The notes: generated from the sequence alone by a model not told the origin. Positions 1 to 6,237 are shown, counted from the first letter of the stretch. The stretch: DNA of 7,856 bases from Alphaproteobacteria bacterium (GCA_003695135.1 RFIR01000082.1:1-7856); one strand, 5' to 3'. Made by a program: numbers and translations.

Positions 1-12
1 GGACTGGGTTTG

Positions 13-35
13 GACGGGAATCGTTCTTGCCCGTC
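13..35 (-). repeat. Small hairpin at the end of the MttB-like gene
   Basis: GACGGG (13-18) and CCCGTC (30-35) form a 6-bp stem with an 11-nt loop, beginning inside the stop codon of the minus-strand gene. No T run follows in the minus-strand direction, so a factor-independent terminator is not supported and the transcript may continue past the left edge. Confidence 0.3.
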
Positions 36-1590
36 AATATTCCTGATTGAGCTCGTCGGCTGCCGGGATCTCGCGCTCGCGCCGGGCGATGTAGTCGCGC
101 AGCGCCTCGGCCGTGGCCTCGTCGAGCTTCGGCTCCTCATAGTCCGACAGGAGCTTGCGCGCGTGCTTCAGCGCGCGCCCGGTGATCTCGACGCTGCCTT
201 CGGCGATCCACTGCTCGATGGAGTTGTTGTCGAAGAGCTCGGGCATGAAGAAGGCGGTCTGAAAATTCTCCTGCGTATGGGGGTGGCCGAGATAATGCCC
301 GCCGGGGCCGACATCGGGAACCGCCGCCAGCGCCTGATCGAAATCCGCCCATTTCGGCCCCTCGGCCATGCGGTACGCCATGGCGCATTGCTCGGCATCG
401 ACCACGAACTTGGCCACCGAGCAGTGCATGCCGGCCTCGTTCCAGCCCGCCGAATGCCAGATGTAGTTGGCGCCCGAATGCATCACTGCCGACAGCGTCG
501 CGGCACTTTCGTAACCCGCCTGCGCGTCGAAGGTCTTGGCCCCGCCCAGCAGGCTCGATGTCCGCCACGGCACGCCGTAATGCCGCGCCATCTGGCCGAT
601 CATGAAGTTCATCAGGCTGATCTCGGGCGTGCCGGCCATCGGCGCGCCCGATTTCATCGAGACGGTGGAGAGGTAATGGCCATAGATCGCCGGGCAGCCC
701 CTGCGGATGACCTGGGTGTAGGCGAGCGCGGCCAGCGCCTCGGCATTGAGCTGCGCCACCGCGGCCGGCACGCTGGCCGGTGTGTTGGCGCCGCCGAGGA
801 CGAAGGGCGAGCACAGCACCGGCTGGTTGCGCCGGCAGAAGGCGCGCATCGCCCCCAGCATGGTCTCGTCCCAGACCAGCGGCGAGTTGCCGTTGCAGTT
901 GCCGGTGGTGACCGGATGGGTCTCCATGAAATCCTCGCCGAAGAGGATCGCGCACATCTCCATCACGTCCTCGGCGTTCCTCGGGCTCGTCGTCATGCCC
1001 ATGAAGGTCTTGTCGGAATGCTTCATCGAGGAATGGGTGATGCGCAGATGGCGGTGGCTGACCGGGTGGTCCATCGGCTCGACGATGTGATGGGCCGAGG
1101 AATGCAGCGCCGGCGACATGTGGCTGAGCTTGTGGAACATCGCCAGATCGTCGAGCGTCGGCGCCCGGCGGACGTCTTCCAGATCGCGCAGATAGGGCGC
1201 GCCGGTCATCGGCACGAAGATCGCATGCCGCCCGCCAAGGCGGACATTCTTCTGCGGATCGCGGGCGTGCAGGGTGATCTCGGCCGGGATGGTCGCGATC
1301 AGCTCGCGCACCAGCCCGCGGTCGAGACGCACCCGCTCATCGACCACCTTGGCGCCGGCGCGTTTCCAGTCGGCGAGCGCGATGTCGTCGCGGAAATGCA
1401 CACCGACATTTTCCAGAATGTCCATCGAGGCCGCGTCGATGCGCCGAACCTGTTCCTCGTCCATCACCTCGCAGCGCGGCAGGCGGTTGACCAGCCCCGG
1501 AGCCATGTCGAAGCGCGGTGCCGAACGCAGCGCCCGGCGCGAGGCGCGCCCCCCCGCCCGGCTGCGCCCGGTTTGCTGGCTGTCCGTCAT
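34..1590 (-). CDS. MttB-superfamily (trimethylamine methyltransferase-like) protein, non-pyrrolysine
   Basis: A 518-aa protein of the MttB superfamily (TIM-barrel methyltransferases). Known members move a methyl group from trimethylamine, glycine betaine or another quaternary or tertiary amine to a cobalamin on a small corrinoid protein. Recognition rests on overall resemblance, including the N-terminal block EVMDEEQVRRIDAASMDILE (41-60), the central stretch around SMKSGAPMAGTPEISLMNFM (311-330) and the downstream YGVPWRTSSLLGGAK (338-352). The reading frame has no in-frame amber codon, so this is not a classical pyrrolysine MttB; it belongs with the MtgB-like homologues, whose substrates vary. 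The first 26 residues are Arg/Ser-rich and probably disordered. Start chosen at 1590 because GGGAGGG lies 7 nt upstream; an upstream in-frame ATG at 1635 lacks such a site. It is last in the five-gene unit, after a 154-bp gap. Substrate unknown. Family confidence is high, function moderate. Confidence 0.88.
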   Translation of the reverse strand: MTDSQQTGRSRAGGRASRRALRSAPRFDMAPGLVNRLPRCEVMDEEQVRRIDAASMDILENVGVHFRDDIALADWKRAGAKVVDERVRLDRGLVRELIATIPAEITLHARDPQKNVRLGGRHAIFVPMTGAPYLRDLEDVRRAPTLDDLAMFHKLSHMSPALHSSAHHIVEPMDHPVSHRHLRITHSSMKHSDKTFMGMTTSPRNAEDVMEMCAILFGEDFMETHPVTTGNCNGNSPLVWDETMLGAMRAFCRRNQPVLCSPFVLGGANTPASVPAAVAQLNAEALAALAYTQVIRRGCPAIYGHYLSTVSMKSGAPMAGTPEISLMNFMIGQMARHYGVPWRTSSLLGGAKTFDAQAGYESAATLSAVMHSGANYIWHSAGWNEAGMHCSVAKFVVDAEQCAMAYRMAEGPKWADFDQALAAVPDVGPGGHYLGHPHTQENFQTAFFMPELFDNNSIEQWIAEGSVEITGRALKHARKLLSDYEEPKLDEATAEALRDYIARREREIPAADELNQEY

Positions 1591-1744
1591 CGCATGGCCC
1601 TCCCTGCCCGGCGAGCATGGACCGGCCGCGGCCATCCCACGCGGCCGTTTGCGAAAAATCCGCGGCGAAAGGCGACACGGCGCGCGCCGAGGGGCGGTAC
1701 GCGAACCGGATCGGGAGGGCCGGGGTGTGGCCGCGAGCTGAGGG
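1591..1744 (-). promoter_or_regulatory. Intergenic leader of the MttB-like gene with hairpin
   Basis: This is the only sizeable gap inside the minus-strand unit. It contains an 8-bp perfect inverted repeat, CGGCCGCG (1623-1630) and CGCGGCCG (1640-1647), with a 9-nt loop, plus a 10-bp palindrome GGCGCGCGCC at 1679-1688. Neither is followed by a T run in the minus-strand direction, so a factor-independent terminator is not supported. A short T5 tract lies upstream of the first hairpin, not downstream. I see no convincing -35/-10 pair. The gap may hold a separate promoter or an mRNA processing/stability element, but that is inference. Confidence 0.3.
1597..1603 (-). promoter_or_regulatory. Ribosome binding site deciding the MttB-like start
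   Basis: Read on the minus strand, GGGAGGG precedes CCATGCG and then the ATG at 1590, a normal 7-nt spacing. A closer out-of-frame ATG (1595) sits only 2 nt after the site and opens the mini reading frame ATG-CGA-TGA, whose stop overlaps the true start. Confidence 0.6.
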
Positions 1745-2485
1745 TCACGAAAGCCCCGGCTGCAGCGGCGAGGCCGCGGTCAGCCCGCCATCGAGGGTGA
1801 AGAGCTGACCGGTGGCAAATCCGGCCTCGTCGGAGGCAAGCCAGACGGCAAGCGCGGCCACGTCCTGCGGGCGGCCGAAGCGGCGCACCGGGTGGCGGGC
1901 CAGTGCGTCCTGCCGGGCACGGGCGGGATCGCTGGCCAGGGCAAGGCCCGCCTCCAGCATGCCGGTCTCGATCCAGCCCGGGCAGATGGCGTTGCAGCGC
2001 AGCTTCGGTCCGTGATCGACGGCGATCGAGCGGGTCAGCCCGTGCACGAAGGCCTTCGAGGCGTTGTAGAGCGCCATGGACGGGTCGGCGACATGGCCGG
2101 AGATCGAGCCGATATTGATGATCGACCCGCCCCGCGGCATCACCGGAATCGCGGCGCGGCAGCAGTTGAACACGCCGCGGCAATTGGTGCCGATCACCTG
2201 CTCCCAGTCGGCATCGGTCGAGTCGGTTACCGTCTTCTCGATCTGCACCCCGGCATTATTGACGAGGATGTCGGGTGCACCGGCCGCCGCGATCAGCCGT
2301 GCCGCGTCGGCGGGATCGGAGACATCGGCCCTGATCCAGCGCGCGCCATGGGGCAGGTCGTCCGCCGCCGCCCCGCGCCCGCAGGTCAGCACCGCGGCGC
2401 CTTCGGACAGGAACGCCTCGACGATCGCCCGCCCGATCCCCTGCCGCCCGCCGGTGACGACCGCGCGCTTGCCTGCAAGTCTCAT
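1745..2485 (-). CDS. Short-chain dehydrogenase/reductase (SDR), likely NADP-preferring
   Basis: A 246-aa classical SDR, the usual family length, with a full Rossmann fold. Visible motifs are the cofactor-binding TGGRQGIG (11-18), NNAG (76-79), and the catalytic tetrad N101, S127, Y140 and K144 (YNASK). The PG motif follows at 169-170 and the C-terminal DGG at 232-234. The residue after the second beta strand is R37 (CGR), which in this family usually favours NADP(H); this is inferred. It should oxidise an alcohol or reduce a carbonyl in the cytoplasm; the substrate cannot be read from sequence. The start is ATG with GGGGA 7 nt upstream, 18 bp after the preceding SDR, to which it is clearly paralogous (shared IEKTV at 82-86 and near-identical C-terminal blocks). 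Its place between the sulfatase and the MttB-like gene suggests a side-chain intermediate of a quaternary amine as substrate. Confidence 0.9.
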   Translation of the reverse strand: MRLAGKRAVVTGGRQGIGRAIVEAFLSEGAAVLTCGRGAAADDLPHGARWIRADVSDPADAARLIAAAGAPDILVNNAGVQIEKTVTDSTDADWEQVIGTNCRGVFNCCRAAIPVMPRGGSIINIGSISGHVADPSMALYNASKAFVHGLTRSIAVDHGPKLRCNAICPGWIETGMLEAGLALASDPARARQDALARHPVRRFGRPQDVAALAVWLASDEAGFATGQLFTLDGGLTAASPLQPGLS

Positions 2486-2503
2486 CGTATCATCCCCGCC
2501 CGC

Positions 2504-3289
2504 TCACAGCCGCATCTGCTGGACCTGCGCGGTCAGCCCGCCATCGAGCACCCAGAGCTGGCCGGAGGCATAGCGCGCCTCGTCCGAGGCGAGCCAGGTG
2601 ACCAGGTTCGCGACATCCTCCGGCGTGCCGTAGCGGCGGATCGGATGCACCTCGCGCACCGCCTGCTGCAACTGGTCGATGGTCTTTCCGCCCCCACCCG
2701 AGCCTTCGCCGGTGAAAAAGCTCTGCAGCATCGGCGTGTCGACATAGCCCGGGCAGATCGCGTTGACGCGGATGCCCTCGGGGCCGTGATCGCAGGCCAT
2801 GGCGCGGGTCAGCGCATGCACCGCGCCCTTGGTCGCGCAATAGGCCGCCAGCCCCGGATCGGCGATGAAGCCGTCATAGGAGCCGAAATTGATGATCGAG
2901 GCCGTGCGCTCCGCCGTGACCGCCTTGCGCATCAGCGGCAGTGCGTGTTTGGCGCTGAGGAACATCCCCGTGACATTGATCGCGAAGATGCGGTTCCATT
3001 CCTCCAGGGTGGTCTCCTCGACGGTCTTCTCGATCTCGATCCCGGCGGCGTTCACGAGGATGTCCAGCCGGCCCCATTGCCGCGCGATCCCCTCCATCGC
3101 CGCCACCGCCGCCGCTTCCGAGGTCACGTCATGGGCGATGACGCGCACCGCCTCCGGCGCGTCGGGCCACGGCGCGAGATCGGCCGCGACCACCTGCGCC
3201 CCCTCGCGCGCGAATCGGGTGCAGATCGCCCGGCCGATGCCGCCGCAGCCGCCGGTGACGAAGGCGATGCGCCCCGAGAGCGCGCTCAC
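2504..3289 (-). CDS. Short-chain dehydrogenase/reductase (SDR), likely NAD-preferring
   Basis: A 261-aa classical SDR. Motifs: TGGCGGIG (12-19), NAAG (80-83, a common variant of NNAG), and catalytic N105, S137, Y150 and K154 (YCATK), with PG at 180-181 and LDGG near 248-251. D37 ends the second beta strand (AADL), which usually signals NAD(H) use, in contrast to R37 in the downstream paralogue. An unusual glycine-rich stretch, GEGSGGGGK (194-202), sits in the substrate-lid region and accounts for part of the extra length. The start is a GTG whose bases overlap the sulfatase stop (GTGA, 4-bp overlap), implying translational coupling; GGGGGTGAAGC just before it offers a weak ribosome site. Probably oxidises a hydroxyl group exposed by, or related to, the sulfatase reaction; substrate unknown. 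Confidence 0.9.
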   Translation of the reverse strand: MSALSGRIAFVTGGCGGIGRAICTRFAREGAQVVAADLAPWPDAPEAVRVIAHDVTSEAAAVAAMEGIARQWGRLDILVNAAGIEIEKTVEETTLEEWNRIFAINVTGMFLSAKHALPLMRKAVTAERTASIINFGSYDGFIADPGLAAYCATKGAVHALTRAMACDHGPEGIRVNAICPGYVDTPMLQSFFTGEGSGGGGKTIDQLQQAVREVHPIRRYGTPEDVANLVTWLASDEARYASGQLWVLDGGLTAQVQQMRL

Positions 3290-4797
3290 CGCTTCACCCC
3301 CGGCGGCGGGTACTGCATGCGGTGGACCACATCGTCCCAGCTGACGGTGTTGCGCACATATTCCCGCGCGGCATCGCGCGGCGGGTTGTAGTCCCAGCTG
3401 GTCCAGGCGCCGGTCTCCATCGCCGCATGCACGGCGCGCCGGCGTTTCTGGGTGGCGATGACGTCGGCGCGGATGCGCGCGCCGTCCCAGCGCCGCGCGG
3501 CCTCCGCCGCAAAGGCGGCGGCGGTCTCCGCATGGGCCGGATCGTCGGCAAGGTTTCGCTGCTCGCCGGGATCGGCCGCGAGGTCATAGAGCTGCGGCGG
3601 GTCGGCCTCGCAATGGATGTATTTGAACCGCCCGCGGCGGATCATGCAGACCGGCAGGCCGGGGGCCATCTCGGCGCAGTATTCGCCGATCGCCTCGGTC
3701 TGGCTTTCGTGCCCCTCCGCCAGCGTCGGCCACAGCGAGACGCCGTCGAGCGGCATGGCCGGCGCCTCGTCGCAGCCCGCAATCTCCATCAGCGTCGGCA
3801 TCAGATCGACCAGCGAACAGGGCGCGGCGACGCGCTGCTGCCGAATGCCCGGCCCGGCCACGATCAGCGGCACGCGTGCGGCGTGTTCGAAGAAGTTCAT
3901 CTTGTACCACAACCCGCGTTCGCCCAGCATCTCGCCGTGATCGGCGGTGACGATGACGATGGTGTTGTCGATCAGATCGGCCTCTTCCAGCGCCTGCACC
4001 AGCTGGCCGAGCCTGGCATCGACATAGCTGACATTGGCGTAATAGGCGTGGCGGGCATTGCGGATCTCGTCCTCGTCGGGCTGGACGATATCGGCCGCGA
4101 TGCCGCGGCGCAGGCGGATGGAATGCGGGTCGGCCGGCGCGTCCGGCGTCGGCAGGTCGATGGCGTCGTGATCATAGAGCGCCCAGAATTCCGGCCGCGC
4201 GACATAGGGGTCGTGAGGGTGGATGAAGCTGGCCACCATGCAGAAGGGCGCCACGCCCTCCATGGCGTATTCCAGCATGCGGCGGCGGGCGAGGAAGGCC
4301 ACCTCCTCGTCATACTCGTACTGGAAGGTGGTCGCGGCCACGCCCGCCTGCCGCACCGCATCCATGTTGTGATACCACTTGTCGATGCGCTCGTCGGGGG
4401 CCTCCCAGTCCGGGGTCCAGGCGTGATCGGCCGGATAGATGTCGGTGGTCAGCCGCTCCTCGAAGCCGTGCAGCTGGTCGGGGCCGACGAAATGCATCTT
4501 GCCCGACAGGCAGGTGCGATAGCCCGCATGGCGCAGGTAATGGGCAAAGGTCGGGATAGAGGCGGGGAACTCGCTGCCATTGTCATAGGCGGCGATGCGG
4601 GTGATGTGCTGCCCGGTCATGAAGGAAAACCGTGACGGCGCGCAGAGCGGCGCGTTGCAATAGGCGGCGTCGAAGCGGGTGCCGCGCGCGGCCAGCGCCG
4701 CCATGTTGGGCGTGCGGACCAGCGGATGGCCATAGGCGCCGGTGAAATGCGGCGCCAGCTGATCGGCCATGACGATGAGGATGTTGGGCCGGCTCAT
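3286..4797 (-). CDS. betC: Choline-sulfatase BetC
   Basis: A 503-aa type I sulfatase, the usual length for BetC, which hydrolyses choline-O-sulfate to choline and sulfate in the cytoplasm. The N terminus enters the catalytic domain at once (NILIVMADQL, metal ligand D12), with no signal peptide. The sulfatase signature CAPSR (52-56) makes C52 the predicted formylglycine, so a formylglycine-generating enzyme must act on it; none is encoded here. Other active-site candidates are K100 and H102 in LSGKMHFVG (97-105), H195 in HPHDPY (193-198), D286-H287 in TADHG and K299. The block LSGKMHFVGPDQLHGFEERL (97-116) and the following TTDIYPAD are characteristic of BetC. The C-terminal tail with WDYNPPRDAAREYVRN (468-483) matches the choline-sulfatase-specific C-terminal extension. 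Start ATG overlaps the oxygenase stop by 4 bp (ATGA). Oddly, betA, betB and betI are not beside it. A related alkyl-sulfate substrate cannot be excluded. Confidence 0.9.
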   Translation of the reverse strand: MSRPNILIVMADQLAPHFTGAYGHPLVRTPNMAALAARGTRFDAAYCNAPLCAPSRFSFMTGQHITRIAAYDNGSEFPASIPTFAHYLRHAGYRTCLSGKMHFVGPDQLHGFEERLTTDIYPADHAWTPDWEAPDERIDKWYHNMDAVRQAGVAATTFQYEYDEEVAFLARRRMLEYAMEGVAPFCMVASFIHPHDPYVARPEFWALYDHDAIDLPTPDAPADPHSIRLRRGIAADIVQPDEDEIRNARHAYYANVSYVDARLGQLVQALEEADLIDNTIVIVTADHGEMLGERGLWYKMNFFEHAARVPLIVAGPGIRQQRVAAPCSLVDLMPTLMEIAGCDEAPAMPLDGVSLWPTLAEGHESQTEAIGEYCAEMAPGLPVCMIRRGRFKYIHCEADPPQLYDLAADPGEQRNLADDPAHAETAAAFAAEAARRWDGARIRADVIATQKRRRAVHAAMETGAWTSWDYNPPRDAAREYVRNTVSWDDVVHRMQYPPPGVKR

Positions 4798-5933
4798 GAC
4801 GCGGCGGCGGCATAGGCGTCGAGCACCAGCCCGTGGAAATGATGCACCGCGTGCTCGGACTTGCCCGAGCCTTCGGGGTCGTGCACGATCCTGCCCTGGC
4901 TGAAGGCGGGCGTGGCCATGCCGCGCTGCACGCTCTCGACGATGGCGATGTCCTCGGCCTGCAGCACCTCGTCGAGATAGCGGATCGCCTCGCGCTCGGT
5001 CGCGTCCGGCTCCGGCGTCTCGAGGAAGAAGTCATAGGTCTCCAGCGTCCGCTCCGGCCCGGCCGGGATGATGTTGAGCACGATCATGCTGGAGCGGCCC
5101 GGATAGCGCATCAGGCAGGTGGTCGGCCACAGCCACCACACCGCATGGGTGCGCACCGTGGCGTTGGAGACGTCGTAGGCGGTGTTGGCCGCCTTTCCGG
5201 CCTCGGCCATGTGGCTGGAATAGATGCCATGGGTGGTCACCCTGTAGCTGTCCATGTCGACCAGCGTGCAGAAATCCTTGTGCGCGGTGGGGCAGTGGTA
5301 GCATTCGAGGAAGTTGTCGACGACATTCTTCCAGTTGGAGCGGATGTCGTAGGTCAGCCGGTGGCCGAAGGTCAGCTGGTCGATGTCGGGCGCCCAATGG
5401 CGGATCTCGGTTTCCAGATCGCCCGAGGCTTCGGCCAGCGGCGCGGCGGCAGGGTCGAGATTGACGAAGACGAAGCCGCAGAATTCCTCCACCCGCACCG
5501 CGTCGAGGCAGATCGCGCCGGGCTCGAAATCCTTCAGGCTTTCGGTCTCCGGCGCCCGGCGCAGCCGGCCGGTCAGGTCATAGACCCAGGCGTGATAGGG
5601 GCACATGATGCGCGTGGTCTGGCCCTCGCCGCGCAGAAGCTCATGGGCGCGGTGCTTGCAGACATTGTAGAAGGCGCGCAGCACGCCTTCGCGGTCGCGC
5701 AGCACCGCCACGGGCCGCCCGGCGATCTCGGCGGTCACGAAGGATCCCGGCGCGCGCAGCTTCTCGACATGGCAGACCCATTGCCAGGACCGCGCGAGGA
5801 TCGCCTCGCGATCCACCGCATACCAGCGCGGATCGACATAGGCCTCCTTGCGCAGCGATAGCGAGCGGGCCGGATCGGGGTCGTAGCCGCGCCGGATCCC
5901 GGCGATCTCTTCCGATGAAAGCGCAACCGTCAT
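4794..5933 (-). CDS. Rieske non-heme iron oxygenase alpha subunit, carnitine/glycine-betaine monooxygenase-like
   Basis: A 379-aa ring-hydroxylating-type oxygenase. The Rieske [2Fe-2S] site is C92-K-H94 and C111-P-Y-H114. The catalytic domain carries NWKNVVDNFLECYHC (200-214), with mononuclear iron ligands H213, H218 and probably D328 (AEDIAIVESVQRG). The bridging position between the two metal sites is E210 rather than Asp, as in carnitine monooxygenase CntA/YeaW, whose length (about 370 aa) and C-terminal block (ESVQRG, then SGKSEHAVHHFHGL) also match. This group oxidises quaternary ammonium compounds: CntA splits carnitine to trimethylamine and malic semialdehyde, GbcA demethylates glycine betaine. 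The exact substrate here is unknown. A ferredoxin-reductase partner (CntB/GbcB type) is required but absent from the window. Start chosen at 5933, with GGGAAGG 5 nt upstream; the frame stays open to 6140, but that N-terminal extension has no domain. It is the first gene of the unit. Confidence 0.9.
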   Translation of the reverse strand: MTVALSSEEIAGIRRGYDPDPARSLSLRKEAYVDPRWYAVDREAILARSWQWVCHVEKLRAPGSFVTAEIAGRPVAVLRDREGVLRAFYNVCKHRAHELLRGEGQTTRIMCPYHAWVYDLTGRLRRAPETESLKDFEPGAICLDAVRVEEFCGFVFVNLDPAAAPLAEASGDLETEIRHWAPDIDQLTFGHRLTYDIRSNWKNVVDNFLECYHCPTAHKDFCTLVDMDSYRVTTHGIYSSHMAEAGKAANTAYDVSNATVRTHAVWWLWPTTCLMRYPGRSSMIVLNIIPAGPERTLETYDFFLETPEPDATEREAIRYLDEVLQAEDIAIVESVQRGMATPAFSQGRIVHDPEGSGKSEHAVHHFHGLVLDAYAAAAS

Positions 5934-5938
5934 GACCA

Positions 5939-5945
5939 CCTTCCC
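5939..5945 (-). promoter_or_regulatory. Ribosome binding site of the Rieske oxygenase gene
   Basis: GGGAAGG on the minus strand, followed by TGGTC and ATG (5-nt spacing). It supports the start at 5933 over the longer in-frame ATG candidates at 6005 and 6140. Confidence 0.6.
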
Positions 5946-6068
5946 ATCGCTGCTGCGAATCGCACCGGAACAGGGTCGTGCCGAATGCCCGGCGGGATTC
6001 GTCATGAATGGACCAGAATCGGTGCAGGTACGACATTTATCGTGTTGGGCCGTCGTGCGGAGGCGAGG

Positions 6069-6097
6069 CTGCCGTGGCGGGGGGCAGCGCACGGCAG
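6069..6097. repeat. Perfect 8-bp inverted repeat (possible operator or hairpin)
   Basis: CTGCCGTG (6069-6076) and CACGGCAG (6090-6097) are exact reverse complements around a 13-nt G-rich loop. No T run follows on either strand, so it is not a typical terminator. Its position in a divergent promoter region fits a dimeric regulator's site or an mRNA leader hairpin for the oxygenase transcript; this is inference. Confidence 0.5.
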
Positions 6098-6113
6098 TCC
6101 CGGTTGGCGCGAC

Positions 6114-6138
6114 GGTCAGCGCAACAAAATGCGCGACC
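6114..6138. repeat. Bulged inverted repeat
   Basis: GGTC-A-GCGC (6114-6122) pairs with GCGC-GACC (6131-6138), eight base pairs with one bulged A at 6118 and an AT-rich 8-nt loop (AACAAAAT). It lies 16 bp right of the perfect inverted repeat. Function unknown; chance occurrence in GC-rich DNA is possible. Confidence 0.35.
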
Positions 6139-6154
6139 ATCTGCCCGATTGGGT

Positions 6155-6183
6155 TTGAATACGTCCCCTCTATGGCTTAGATG
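6155..6183 (+). promoter_or_regulatory. Weak sigma-70-like promoter candidate for tatABC
   Basis: TTGAAT (6155-6160, four of six -35 consensus bases) is followed after 17 bp by TAGATG (6178-6183, three of six -10 bases). It lies in the most AT-rich stretch before tatA and would give a leader of about 55 nt. The match is poor and other pairings, such as TTGGGT with TATGGC, are nearly as good. Confidence 0.25.
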
Positions 6184-6203
6184 TCATAAGGAATGCGCCG
6201 TGT

Positions 6204-6237
6204 CCCCCGGGGGTACGGCCTCCCCCGGTCATGGAGG
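6204..6237 (+). promoter_or_regulatory. tatA: tatA leader: GC hairpin and ribosome binding site
   Basis: The ribosome site GGAGG (6233-6237) precedes ATG 6246 by 8 nt and decides the start over the ATG at 6231, which has no such site. Upstream, CCGGGGG (6207-6213) is the exact complement of CCCCCGG (6222-6228) around the loop TACGGCCT. In addition CCTCC (6219-6223) is an exact complement of the GGAGG. The two pairings share bases and exclude each other. CCCCCGGGGG (6204-6213) is also a perfect palindrome, and TCCCCCGG occurs twice (6203-6210 and 6221-6228). Confidence 0.5.

Noticed and set aside
1510..1590. Twin-arginine signal peptide on the MttB-like protein (SRRALRS at about 17-23), tempting because tatABC is in the window
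   Set aside because: No hydrophobic stretch follows the arginines and there is no cleavage site; the enzyme family is cytoplasmic.
1648..1670. Factor-independent terminator between the second SDR and the MttB-like gene, because of a T5 tract
   Set aside because: In the direction of transcription the T run comes before the 8-bp hairpin, and no stable stem directly precedes it.
10..1800. A 596-codon open frame on the plus strand opposite the MttB-like gene
   Set aside because: It is antisense to a clearly recognisable protein, has no family resemblance, is rich in Arg, Gly, Ala and His, and reflects the third-position GC bias of the real gene.
1892..5861. Long plus-strand open frames at 1892-3391, 3322-4635 and 4833-5861
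   Set aside because: Each lies antisense to an SDR, betC or the oxygenase, all with intact motifs. Their products are low-complexity, Arg/Gly/Ala/His-rich and domain-free, as expected of shadows in GC-rich DNA.
6030..6043. ACGA-N6-TCGT as a regulator operator
   Set aside because: Only four base pairs per arm with no extension; too weak to separate from chance.
5934..6140. N-terminal extension of the Rieske oxygenase to an ATG at 6140 or 6005
   Set aside because: The extra residues have no domain, signal peptide or family counterpart. A good ribosome site lies just before the ATG at 5933, and the shorter protein matches the family length.
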